Of a stretch of 15,757 bases of DNA, positions 1 to 6,579 are shown in pieces. Positions within the stretch are counted from its first letter, which is position 1. Each line of letters opens with the position of its first letter. The position numbers were made by a program, and so were the translations under genes. Under the pieces are notes generated by a model. It ran no database searches and had not been told where the DNA came from. It saw nothing but the letters and a program-made list of their open reading frames with translations. Origin of the DNA: Gammaproteobacteria bacterium (GTDB lineage Bacteria; Pseudomonadota; Gammaproteobacteria; Immundisolibacterales; Immundisolibacteraceae); the NCBI GenBank assembly GCA_003526065.1, contig DQBD01000282.1, positions 6,974-22,730 on the forward strand, read 5' to 3'.

Positions 1-656
1 GAGGCGAACCGCGGGTCACCCAGGTCCGGGTAGAACTGCGGCAGCCGGTCCGGCATGACCAGCCCCTTGTAGACCATCACATGGCACGACAGGCTGGTGA
101 CATAGAACTCGGGATCCTGCGCCTCCAGCCGCTTCTCGGCGCGCCGGCGGGCAAAGTACAGGCGACGGTTGAAATCCTCGTCGGTCAGCGTGTGCGGCGC
201 GGTGACGAACACCTGCTCGATCCGCGGCAGCATGGCCAGCGCCTGTTCGCCGCAGGCCTCGGGATTGACCGGCACCTCGCGCCAGCCGGCCACGCCCAGC
301 CCTTCACAGGCCAGCTCGCTGGCCAGCACGGTCCGGGCTTCCTCAGCCATGGCCGCATCCTGATTCAGGAAGACCGAGCCAACGGCGTAGTTCTCGCCGA
401 TGCCAAGACCCGCCTCGGCCGCCACCGCCCGCAGGAAACGGTCGGGCTTGCGGATCAGCAGGCCGCAGCCGTCGCCGGTCTTGCCGTCGGCGGCAATGGC
501 GCCACGGTGCGTCATGCGCGCCAACGACCCGATGGCGGTTGTCACCAGGTCGTGCGACGCCTCGCCGTCCATGTGCGCGATCAGGCCGAAACCGCAGTTG
601 TCGCGTTCGAAACGCGCCCGGTACAGCGTGTTAGAAAGGTCGGGTAGCTGGCTCAC
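1..656 (-). CDS. gltB: Glutamate synthase (GOGAT) large subunit, N-terminal part, cut by window edge
   Basis: The large subunit of GOGAT makes glutamate from glutamine and 2-oxoglutarate in ammonium assimilation. Only the first ~218 codons are present; the gene runs off the left edge. What is seen is the class II glutamine amidotransferase domain: [16 protein letters not shown] near the N-terminus, then [25 protein letters not shown] and [22 protein letters not shown], all close to E. coli GltB. The catalytic Cys follows a short propeptide (Cys21 with this start) that is normally cleaved. I chose GTG at 656; a second GTG at 665, preceded by an AGAG, is equally possible and would add three residues. 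The gene is transcribed away from sodB, from a promoter seen at 759-787. The partner gene gltD is not in the window. The family call is secure; only the exact start is uncertain. Confidence 0.95.
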   Translation of the reverse strand, partial: MSQLPDLSNTLYRARFERDNCGFGLIAHMDGEASHDLVTTAIGSLARMTHRGAIAADGKTGDGCGLLIRKPDRFLRAVAAEAGLGIGENYAVGSVFLNQDAAMAEEARTVLASELACEGLGVAGWREVPVNPEACGEQALAMLPRIEQVFVTAPHTLTDEDFNRRLYFARRRAEKRLEAQDPEFYVTSLSCHVMVYKGLVMPDRLPQFYPDLGDPRFA

Positions 657-758
657 TGATGTCACGGGTCTCTGGTAGCGGCAGCAACCGCCAGCGTGCC
701 GTTTCAGGCATCGCGTGACGACTGCGCGGGCGCGGGGTAGGCCGGGGACGAACCGGCG

Positions 759-787
759 ATTTTATCCGTCTGGGGCCTGCCCCACAA
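759..787 (-). promoter_or_regulatory. Predicted sigma-70 promoter of gltB with an operator-like dyad
   Basis: On the minus strand TTGTGG (787-782) and TAAAAT (764-759) are separated by exactly 17 bp, a good -35/-10 pair. Transcription would start near 752, leaving a leader of about 95 nt. The spacer is largely taken up by the perfect dyad TGGGGC-N2-GCCCCA (771-784), which overlaps the -35 by three bases. A protein bound there would block RNA polymerase. That is an inference; I do not recognise the site. Confidence 0.6.
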
Positions 788-892
788 ATGTGCAAGTCCG
801 ATTCGGGCGCACCTTAGCAGGTACCGGGGGCTGTCATGCGACTGCGTACCCGCCCGCTCCACCCGCACCGGCGCGGCGATCCGCCGGCAACC

Positions 893-901
893 TGCTAGAC
901 T
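893..901 (+). promoter_or_regulatory. Predicted extended -10 promoter of sodB
   Basis: TGCTAGACT fits the extended -10 pattern TGnTAnnnT, which can work without a good -35; none is visible at the right distance. Start of transcription would fall near 907-910, immediately ahead of the stem-loop at 910-932, giving a leader of about 110 nt. Confidence 0.4.
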
Positions 902-909
902 GGGCCGCA

Positions 910-932
910 CTTGCAAGACAGCTGCTTGCAAG
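910..932 (+). other. Stem-loop in the sodB 5' leader (repeated CTTGCAAG palindrome)
   Basis: The 8-bp palindrome CTTGCAAG occurs twice (910-917 and 925-932) separated by 7 nt. Because each copy is self-complementary, the two copies can pair to form an 8-bp stem. If the -10 at 896-901 is used, the stem would lie at the extreme 5' end of the sodB mRNA, where such structures often slow decay. As DNA, two identical palindromes 15 bp apart, centre to centre, could instead be tandem operator sites. Confidence 0.45.
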
Positions 933-1019
933 GGCCATGCCGGCCCGGCGCCGGCCCTGAACGCGAAGCCGGCGGTCCGGCCGGGACCGTCCTTCAAACC
1001 GAGCAACGAGGAGCCCCCG

Positions 1020-1598
1020 ATGACGCACGAACTGCCTCCCCTGCCCTATGCCATGGACGCTCTTGCGCCGCACATTTCCAAGGAAACCCTGGAATTTCAC
1101 TACGGCAAGCACCACAAGACCTACGTCGACAACCTGAACAAACTGATTCCGGGCACCGAGTTCGAGAACCTGTCCCTGGAAGACATCGTGCGCAAGTCCA
1201 GCGGCGGCGTGTTCAACAACGCGGCGCAGATCTGGAACCACACGTTCTACTGGAACTGCCTGGCACCGAATGCCGGCGGCAAGCCGACCGGCGCGCTGGC
1301 GAGCGCCATCGACCAGGCCTTCGGCTCGTTCGATACCTTCAAGGAAAAATTCAGCCAGACCGCCATCACCACCTTCGGCTCCGGCTGGGGCTGGCTGGTG
1401 AAGAACGCCAGCGGCGGCCTCGAGCTGGTCAGCACCAGCAATGCCGGCTGCCCGCTGACCGGCGGCCAGACCCCGCTGCTGACCTGCGACGTGTGGGAAC
1501 ACGCCTACTACATCGACTACCGCAACGCGCGGCCGAAGTACGTCGAGTCGTTCTGGAACCTGGTGAACTGGGATTTCGTGGCCGCCAACTTCGGTTGA
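1020..1598 (+). CDS. sodB: Iron superoxide dismutase
   Basis: A cytoplasmic superoxide dismutase of 192 aa, the usual length for the family. The four metal ligands fall exactly where they are in E. coli SodB: His27, His74, Asp157 (in [11 protein letters not shown]) and His161. The segment [13 protein letters not shown] carries the Gln (Q70) that marks iron-type rather than manganese-type enzymes, and FGSGWGWLV is also conserved. The start follows a GAGGAG with good spacing. A strong terminator lies 18 bp beyond the stop, so the gene is probably transcribed alone. It fits an aerobe with oxygenases and oxidases that leak superoxide. No clear Fur box was seen in the upstream gap. There is no signal peptide. 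Confidence 0.97.
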   Translation: MTHELPPLPYAMDALAPHISKETLEFHYGKHHKTYVDNLNKLIPGTEFENLSLEDIVRKSSGGVFNNAAQIWNHTFYWNCLAPNAGGKPTGALASAIDQAFGSFDTFKEKFSQTAITTFGSGWGWLVKNASGGLELVSTSNAGCPLTGGQTPLLTCDVWEHAYYIDYRNARPKYVESFWNLVNWDFVAANFG

Positions 1599-1616
1599 TC
1601 GGTCTGACGGAACCGA

Positions 1617-1648
1617 CAACGGGGCGCTACGGCGCCCCGTTGTGTTTT
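1617..1648 (+). terminator. Rho-independent terminator after sodB
   Basis: CAACGGGGCGC (1617-1627) pairs perfectly with GCGCCCCGTTG (1632-1642) around the tetraloop TACG, followed by TGTTTT. It separates sodB from dsbB, which probably needs its own promoter within the next 45 bp or depends on read-through. Confidence 0.9.
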
Positions 1649-1694
1649 ACGGAGCGGGAATGCACCGATCCGCTCGCACCCGAGGAGCTCCGGC

Positions 1695-2210
1695 ATGTTT
1701 CACCTGACTCCCCGTCGCGGTTTTGCGCTCGGCGCCCTGGCGTGCGCCGGGCTGCTGGGTTTCGGCTATTTTCTGCAGTACGCACGCGGCCTCGAACCGT
1801 GCCCCCTGTGCGTCCTGCAGCGCCTGGCGTTCTTGGTCACCGGTGTGGCATGCCTGCTGGGCGCGGTCCTTGGACCCGGCCGTCTGGGCACACGCCTGCT
1901 GGCCGGACTGGCGCTGCTGGCGGCGACGCTGGGCGCCGGCGTGGCCGGTCGGCAAGTGTGGTTGCAGTCCCTGCCGGCGGATCAGGTCCCGGCCTGCGGC
2001 CCCGGGCTGGACTACATGCTGGAGACGTTTCCACTCAGCAAGACGCTCACCATGGTCCTGCGCGGCTCCGGCGAGTGCGCCGAGAATGCCTGGCAGTTCC
2101 TGGGCCTTGGCATCGCCGCCTGGGCCTTGGTGTGGTTCGTTCTGCTCGGCGCGTGGGTCGGCCACCTGCTGCTGCGGCCCGGGATGAACCCTGACCGGAC
2201 ATCACCATAA
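1695..2210 (+). CDS. dsbB: Disulfide bond formation protein DsbB
   Basis: An inner-membrane quinone reductase that re-oxidises DsbA, passing electrons from periplasmic disulfide formation to the respiratory quinones. The 171-aa protein has the expected four membrane segments (about residues 9-28, 43-60, 66-84 and 136-156). It has the first periplasmic redox pair CPLC (Cys36, Cys39) and the second pair Cys101 (ACGPGLDYM) and Cys128 (GSGECAE). Arg43 in the QRL segment after CPLC corresponds to the Arg implicated in quinone binding. The start has GAGGAG seven bases upstream. The following amidohydrolase begins 38 bp after the stop and may be co-transcribed, though no functional link is known. 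DsbA is not in the window. Confidence 0.95.
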   Translation: MFHLTPRRGFALGALACAGLLGFGYFLQYARGLEPCPLCVLQRLAFLVTGVACLLGAVLGPGRLGTRLLAGLALLAATLGAGVAGRQVWLQSLPADQVPACGPGLDYMLETFPLSKTLTMVLRGSGECAENAWQFLGLGIAAWALVWFVLLGAWVGHLLLRPGMNPDRTSP

Positions 2211-2248
2211 AAAACCAGACAACACCCGTTTCCCGAGGAGAAACCGCG

Positions 2249-3241
2249 ATGAAGATCGACTGTTTCACGCACGTCATGCCGCAACCGTATATCGAGCGTT
2301 TCAAGCAGGCGGTGAGCGGCTTCTACCTGGGCGATCTGCCCAGCCTGATCCCGGAAATGGTGGACATCCGGCCACGGCTTGAAATGATGGACCGCCACGG
2401 CATCGACCGGCAGGTGCTGACCATCGCCACGCCGCCGATCGAGGAAGTGGTCGAGGATCCCCGCCTGGCCGCCGAACTGGCCACGGTAGCGAACGATGCC
2501 ATCGCCGAGATGGCCGCCCGGCGGCCGGACCGTTTCCTGGCCGTCGGCACCATTGCCATGAACAACATGGACGCCGCGGTGCGCGAGGCGGAACGGGCCA
2601 TTACCCAGCTCGGCATGAAGGGCATCCTGATCTACTCCAACTGCCAGGGTCGGGCCATCGACGCGCCCGAGTTCATGCCGTTCTACGCCCTGATGGCGCA
2701 GCTCGACCTGCCCATCTGGCTGCATCCCGCACGCACGCCGATGCGCGCGGACTACCTGGACGAGGACCACTCACAGCACGCCATGTGGCAGATCTTCGGC
2801 TGGCCGTTCGAGACCAGCATGGCCATGACGCGCCTGATCTTCGCCGGTGTGCTGGATCGCCACCCGGAACTGAAGATCATCACCCACCACGCCGGGGCGA
2901 TGATCCCTTACTTCGACAAGCGCATCGAGTACGTCTACCCGTTGTTCGACAAGCTCGGACAGCTGGGCGATTCCCTGCAGCGGCTGCACAAGCCGCTGAT
3001 CGAGTACTACCGCATGTTCTACAACGACACGGCGGTGATGGGCTCGGTCGGCGGCATGCACGCCGCCTACGCCTTTTTCGGCGCCGACAAGCTGCTGTTC
3101 GGCACCGACGCGCCGTTCGATACCCACGGCGGCGACCTGTTCACGCGCGAGACGCTGTTCAGCATCGAGGCGCTGCCGATTCCGCCGGCCGAGAAGGCGG
3201 CCATCTACGCCGGCAACCTCTCACGCCTGCTGAAGCTTTGA
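2249..3241 (+). CDS. Amidohydrolase-2 family protein (ACMSD-like metal-dependent decarboxylase/hydrolase)
   Basis: A 330-aa protein of the amidohydrolase-2 branch that includes aminocarboxymuconate-semialdehyde decarboxylase and gamma-resorcylate and related aromatic acid decarboxylases. These are TIM-barrel, single-metal enzymes. Visible motifs are MKIDCFTHVMP at the N-terminus, His159 (IWLHPAR), His213-His214 (IITHHAGAM) and Asp287 (LLFGTDAPFD). The usual N-terminal HxH ligand pair is here Phe6-Thr-His8, so one metal ligand is replaced; in related decarboxylases this position can be Glu or Asp, but Phe is odd. Length matches ACMSD (about 335). The start follows CGAGGAG. The gene lies 38 bp after dsbB and converges with a second, unrelated-looking amidohydrolase. 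The substrate is unknown; a carboxylated aromatic or ring-cleavage product is plausible given the neighbourhood. Confidence 0.85.
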   Translation: MKIDCFTHVMPQPYIERFKQAVSGFYLGDLPSLIPEMVDIRPRLEMMDRHGIDRQVLTIATPPIEEVVEDPRLAAELATVANDAIAEMAARRPDRFLAVGTIAMNNMDAAVREAERAITQLGMKGILIYSNCQGRAIDAPEFMPFYALMAQLDLPIWLHPARTPMRADYLDEDHSQHAMWQIFGWPFETSMAMTRLIFAGVLDRHPELKIITHHAGAMIPYFDKRIEYVYPLFDKLGQLGDSLQRLHKPLIEYYRMFYNDTAVMGSVGGMHAAYAFFGADKLLFGTDAPFDTHGGDLFTRETLFSIEALPIPPAEKAAIYAGNLSRLLKL

Positions 3242-3246
3242 CCGTG

Positions 3247-3313
3247 GGTAGACGGGCCATGCGACCCGTGTCCTACCTGTCCCGGCACGCTGGCGCACGT
3301 CACCCCGCCAGCG
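3247..3313. terminator. Two stem-loops between convergent amidohydrolase genes
   Basis: The first hairpin pairs GGTAG-ACGGG (3247-3256) with CCCGT (3265-3269) and CTACC (3273-3277), leaving a 3-nt bulge. The second pairs CGCTGGCG (3288-3295) with CGCCAGCG (3306-3313) and overlaps the stop of the minus-strand gene. Neither has a T-run, so a role in ending the two converging transcripts is plausible but unproven. Confidence 0.35.
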
Positions 3314-4436
3314 GAAACCCGAACGCGCGCGCCACGTTCTCGTACACGATCTTGCGCGTCTCGGCCGGCGGGCAGCCGACGAAATCACGCCCCACCTGCT
3401 TGCGCGAGAACGGCCACACGCCCTCGGTGTGCGGATAGTCCGAGCCCCACATGATGTTGTCGACGCCGATGATGTCGCGCGTGCGCACACCGGCCCGGTC
3501 ATCCTCGAAGGTGGCGAAAAAGTTGCGCCGGAAATAGGTACTCGGCGGCTCCTCCAGGCGCGGCTTCATCCAGCCCTTGTGGTCATGCCACCAGTGATCC
3601 ATCAGGTCCAGCACGGCGGCAATCCAGCCGATGCCACCCTCCACCAGCGACCATTTCATGCCCGGAAAGCGCATTGGCGCGCCGCCCCAGATGACCAGGT
3701 TCAGCGGCTCGGCCAGTTGCTGGAACTTGCCACCGCACACCAGCGCACCGCTGGCGCCCGGTCCGCGGATGTGCGCCGGGAAGCTGGTGCCGCCGAGATG
3801 AAAGGTCGCCACCACGCCCATCTGCTCCAGCCGCGCCCACAGCGTGTCCCACACCGGCTGGTTGTACGGCTGCGCGGTGTTGGTGGCCGGCAGCATCACC
3901 GCCGCCAGATTGAGCGTGTCGATCGCCCGCTCCGCCTCCGCCACGATCTGCTCGATCGGCCCCTTGCACGGCAGCAGTGCCGCGCCCTTGAGGCGCGTCG
4001 GATGCGCGGCACAGAACTCCGCCAACCAGTCGTTGTAGGTCCTGCACACGGCCATCTCGTAATCGGCGTCCGGCGTCTCGCACACGAACAGGCCCACGCC
4101 GGGATAAATCACCTCGCCGCTGACGCCGTCCAGATCCTGATCTTTCAGGCGCGCATCCGGATCCCAGCCGCCGGGTCGTGTGTCCTCGTAGCGAAAGTCG
4201 GTGATCTTGGGGATTTCGACGCCACGGGCCTTGAACTCGATCATGGGCCCCTCGAACGCCAGCGGACGCGGCTTCAGGCCATCCACCAGCATGCAATCGC
4301 CGAGCCCGTCGATCGACTCGATGCGCGGCGCACGCGCCCGCCAGCGGGCATCCATGCGCGTCAGCCACAGGTCGCGCGGCTCGACCACGTGCGAATCGGC
4401 GGACAGCAAAGGGCCCTGATAGTGGCTTTCGGACAT
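3300..4436 (-). CDS. Amidohydrolase-2 family protein, larger subtype
   Basis: A 378-aa amidohydrolase-2 family protein, longer than and divergent from the one it converges with. Motifs: SADSHVVEPRDLW (Asp14-x-His16 in place of HxH), VIYPGVGLF, LPATNTAQPYNQPVWDTLW, His213 (ATFHLGG), MKWSLVEGGIGWIAAVLDLMDHWW, and Asp333 (IMWGSDYPHTEGVWPFSR). In the fourth motif the metal-site His of ACMSD is replaced by the Glu/Gly-rich stretch typical of this subtype. Members are common in actinobacterial and proteobacterial catabolic clusters but mostly lack assigned substrates; C-C bond hydrolysis or decarboxylation is expected. The start has GAGGAG upstream. It is the second gene of a pair: the SDR ahead of it stops 27 bp upstream, so the two probably act on the same compound. 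Confidence 0.85.
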   Translation of the reverse strand: MSESHYQGPLLSADSHVVEPRDLWLTRMDARWRARAPRIESIDGLGDCMLVDGLKPRPLAFEGPMIEFKARGVEIPKITDFRYEDTRPGGWDPDARLKDQDLDGVSGEVIYPGVGLFVCETPDADYEMAVCRTYNDWLAEFCAAHPTRLKGAALLPCKGPIEQIVAEAERAIDTLNLAAVMLPATNTAQPYNQPVWDTLWARLEQMGVVATFHLGGTSFPAHIRGPGASGALVCGGKFQQLAEPLNLVIWGGAPMRFPGMKWSLVEGGIGWIAAVLDLMDHWWHDHKGWMKPRLEEPPSTYFRRNFFATFEDDRAGVRTRDIIGVDNIMWGSDYPHTEGVWPFSRKQVGRDFVGCPPAETRKIVYENVARAFGFPLAG

Positions 4437-4463
4437 CTGGTTTTCTCCTCGTTACGCTGGTAC

Positions 4464-5336
4464 TCAGTCGATCGGCCTGAAATAGTCCGGCCGCGGGGTC
4501 AACCAGGTTTCGCCCCAGAGCCTGCCGCCACCGTCCACGACCATCGTCTCGCCCGTGATGAACTTCCCCGCGGGACTGGCCAGATAGGCACACGCCTGCG
4601 CCACGTCGTGCACGTCGCCCAACGCGCGCATGGGGTTGGCGTTGTAGAACTGGTTCAGGCGCTGTGGCGGGTACTGGGAGAACCCGTTGCTCTCGATCGC
4701 GCCGGGCGCCACACAGTTGACGCGGATGCGCTGCGGCGCCCACTCCACGGCCAGCGTGCGGGCAAGGTTCATCACCGCGGCGCGCGCCGCACTCGAATGG
4801 GCAATGCTCGGCATGCCCCGAAAATTGTCGAGCACGATACTGAGCACGTGGCCGGGGCGGTCGTGCACGCGCCAGGCGCGTGCGGCCGCCTGCGTCACAT
4901 ACCAGGTGCCATTCAGGTTGGTATCGATCACCGCCTGCCAGCCACGCGGGCTGACGTCCAGTGCCGCCTGCGCAAACTGTCCGCCGGCGTTGTTGACGAG
5001 CGTGTCCAGCCCGCCGAATCGCTGCCAGGTGTGATCAATGAGTGCCTGCGCCTGCGCCGGATCACGAATGGTCATGACCTGGGCGTCCGCCTCGGCGCCC
5101 AGTGAGCGCAGCAGCTCCAACGTCTCCAGCAGCGGCGCCTCACGCCGCCCACAAATCATGACGGCAGCGCCCAGACGGGCGAACAGCACGGCAATCGCCT
5201 TGCCAATGCCGCTCCCGCCGCCGGTCACCAGCACCGTGTGACCGGCGAACAGGTCGTCACGAAACACCGTCGGCACGCTGCACAGCGCCTCGTCGGACAG
5301 GCCGAAGGACGTGCGCAGTGACAAATCGTCGAACAC
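4464..5336 (-). CDS. Short-chain dehydrogenase/reductase with a non-canonical active site
   Basis: A Rossmann-fold SDR of 290 aa. The cofactor motif TGGGSGIG (38-45) and NNAG (115-118) are intact, and NGTWYVTQ, VLSIV, IRVNCVAPG and TGETMVVDGGG mark the family. The catalytic YxxxK is missing: where YSASK is expected the protein reads SSAAR (181-185), so Tyr is Ser and Lys is Arg. This resembles the 2,4-dienoyl-CoA reductase/trans-2-enoyl-CoA reductase side of the family, which also lacks the standard Tyr and often acts on acyl-CoA. I chose GTG at 5336 because GGAGG lies seven bases upstream; an in-frame ATG at 5366 has no ribosome site. A 30-residue leader before the fold is longer than usual. 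It is the first gene of a pair with the amidohydrolase. Confidence 0.88.
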   Translation of the reverse strand: MFDDLSLRTSFGLSDEALCSVPTVFRDDLFAGHTVLVTGGGSGIGKAIAVLFARLGAAVMICGRREAPLLETLELLRSLGAEADAQVMTIRDPAQAQALIDHTWQRFGGLDTLVNNAGGQFAQAALDVSPRGWQAVIDTNLNGTWYVTQAAARAWRVHDRPGHVLSIVLDNFRGMPSIAHSSAARAAVMNLARTLAVEWAPQRIRVNCVAPGAIESNGFSQYPPQRLNQFYNANPMRALGDVHDVAQACAYLASPAGKFITGETMVVDGGGRLWGETWLTPRPDYFRPID

Positions 5337-5437
5337 GGCGACCCTCCTCACCACTGAGCGGGCCATCCGTGGCCAGACCGGGACACGCGGCCCGGCTCAG
5401 GCGCCCTCTGTATCGCGCCGGACCCCGCAAGGGAGGT

Positions 5438-5470
5438 CATATATTAACGGTCGTTTGTTTATTTTTCTGC
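5438..5470 (-). promoter_or_regulatory. AT-rich promoter/operator region ahead of the SDR-amidohydrolase pair
   Basis: This is the only AT-rich island upstream of the SDR and contains the minus-strand -10-like TAATAT. The palindrome AACG-N2-CGTT (5446-5455) lies directly upstream of it, where a regulator would compete with polymerase. Such short dyads are typical of TetR-type repressors. No good -35 is found at standard spacing, so the exact promoter is uncertain. Confidence 0.4.
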
Positions 5471-5471
5471 C

Positions 5472-5506
5472 AAAAAAAACCGCGCGTGTCAGGCCTGCGC
5501 GCTCGG
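5472..5506 (-). terminator. Rho-independent terminator after the GST gene
   Basis: On the minus strand, CCGAGCGCG (5506-5498) can pair with CGCGCGG (5486-5480), with a small bulge and an 11-nt loop. A run of eight T follows (5479-5472). The stem overlaps the last codons of the GST gene. It ends the SDR-USP-GST transcript before the next SDR pair. Confidence 0.75.
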
Positions 5507-6103
5507 CCGCGCCGAGACCGCCGCGTACCAGCGCGCAAGGTTGGGCCGCGCGTCACCCACGCGGATACGGCTCACACGGCCAAAATCGATACCACACAGG
5601 GCCGTGATGTCGGCCACCGAGAATGTCTCGCCCGCAATGTACGGCCGACCGTCCGCCAGCTCCCGGTCCAGCCAGTCCAGCCGTTTCTCGGCATGGTCCC
5701 TGGAGACATCACCAAACTCGGCCACCTGAGGGTGCTTGCCCTTGAAAAACGGATGCTGATGACGGAACACACTGGCAATGGGCCAGAAAATCTCGAACTC
5801 CATGCGCCGGTTCCACATCTCCACCCGCGCCGCACCCAACCCCGGCTCACCAAACAAGGCGGGCGTCGGATGCAGGTACTCGAGATAGCGGCAGATCGCC
5901 ATCGAGTCCGACAGACAACTGCCGTCGTCCAGTTCCAGCACCGGCACCTGCGCCAGCGGATTGCGGCGCAAGAATCCCTCGCTGAGGACACCCCCATCGG
6001 CGATGCTGACCGGCACGAACTCGATATCGGTGAGCCCCTTCTCGGCCATGAAGACGCGAACCCGGCGCGGGTTCGGCGCGGACCGGTCCTCGTAGAGCCT
6101 CAT
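5489..6103 (-). CDS. Glutathione S-transferase family protein
   Basis: A 204-aa soluble GST. The thioredoxin-fold half (about 1-80) has MRLYEDRSAPNPRRVRVFMAEKG and the glutathione-binding NPLAQVPVLELDDGSCLSDSMAICRYLE, with the cis-Pro (VPVL) and the Ser/Asp of LSDS. The helical half has the N-capping-box region FSVADITALCGIDF. The catalytic residue is not obvious; Ser8 or Asn11 are candidates. The gene overlaps the preceding universal stress protein gene by four bases (ATGA), so translation is probably coupled. GSTs are frequent in aromatic-degradation clusters, where they handle epoxides or halogenated intermediates; that role is inferred here. No Zeta-class SSCS motif is present, so a maleylacetoacetate isomerase role is unlikely. 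Confidence 0.92.
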   Translation of the reverse strand: MRLYEDRSAPNPRRVRVFMAEKGLTDIEFVPVSIADGGVLSEGFLRRNPLAQVPVLELDDGSCLSDSMAICRYLEYLHPTPALFGEPGLGAARVEMWNRRMEFEIFWPIASVFRHQHPFFKGKHPQVAEFGDVSRDHAEKRLDWLDRELADGRPYIAGETFSVADITALCGIDFGRVSRIRVGDARPNLARWYAAVSARPSAQA

Positions 6104-6546
6104 TCCGGCCGCTCCTCGGGCAATACCAGCACGGCGCAGGGCGCATGTTGAACGACCTTGGCCGACACCGACGGTGTAAACACCCGCTCCAGCAGTGACC
6201 GCGGCCGTGTCTCGAGCACGATCAGATCCACCCCGTGGGTGCGGGCCAGCGCGACGATGCCATCGGCCCGTTCGTTGACACTGGCCACCGCCTCATGAGG
6301 CTGGTCACCGAGTTCTTCCTGAATGATGGCGCCCATCGCGCCTTCCAGGCGGTCGCGGATCTCGTCGATGCTTTCCAGCTTGAAGCCCACCTGTTCCATA
6401 TGCCCCGGCTCCGTCGAGACATAGGCAAGAATCAAGCGACTGCCCAGTTCGCGGGCCATTTGCCCGGCGACCCGCAACGCCAGCCGCGCCGGGCGATCCG
6501 GCGTCATCGGGACCATGAGCGTCTTGGGAGCGAGTAACTTGTGCAT
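6100..6546 (-). CDS. Universal stress protein (UspA family) with degenerate ATP site
   Basis: A 148-aa UspA-fold protein. The N-terminal strand TLMVPMTPDRPARLALRVAGQMARELGSRLILAYV and the C-terminal VDLIVLETRPRSLLERVFTPSVSAKVVQHAPCAVLVLPEE fit the family. The usual ATP loop G-x2-G-x9-G-(S/T) appears lost: its glycines are replaced in ETRPRSLLERVFTPSV, which suggests a member that does not bind ATP. I chose ATG at 6546, which has AAGGA eight bases upstream; the ATG at 6555 overlaps that ribosome site. The gene sits 33 bp after an SDR and overlaps the GST by four bases, so it is tied into a small enzyme operon rather than standing alone. Its role there is unknown. Confidence 0.88.
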   Translation of the reverse strand: MHKLLAPKTLMVPMTPDRPARLALRVAGQMARELGSRLILAYVSTEPGHMEQVGFKLESIDEIRDRLEGAMGAIIQEELGDQPHEAVASVNERADGIVALARTHGVDLIVLETRPRSLLERVFTPSVSAKVVQHAPCAVLVLPEERPE

Positions 6547-6579
6547 CGTCCACATCCTTTTCTTGTGGTTAACGTCGAA

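Larger units (their letters stand above)
657..1019. other. Divergent intergenic region between gltB and sodB
   Basis: This 363-bp gap separates two divergently transcribed genes. It holds a sigma-70-like promoter for gltB with a perfect dyad in its spacer, an extended -10 element for sodB, and a stem-loop at the predicted start of the sodB message. The remaining sequence is GC-rich with no convincing reading frame of its own and no RNA gene that I recognise. The sodB Shine-Dalgarno sequence is the GAGGAG just before 1020. Confidence 0.7.

Noticed and set aside
911..2194. Plus-strand open frame of about 427 codons spanning sodB and dsbB
   Set aside because: It is out of frame with both genes, crosses a strong terminator, and encodes low-complexity Arg/Pro-rich sequence.
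3429..5105. Long plus-strand open frame of about 558 codons
   Set aside because: It lies antisense to the amidohydrolase and SDR, which have clear family motifs. The translation is Arg/His/Pro/Gln-rich without recognisable domains, as expected for the shadow of GC-rich genes.
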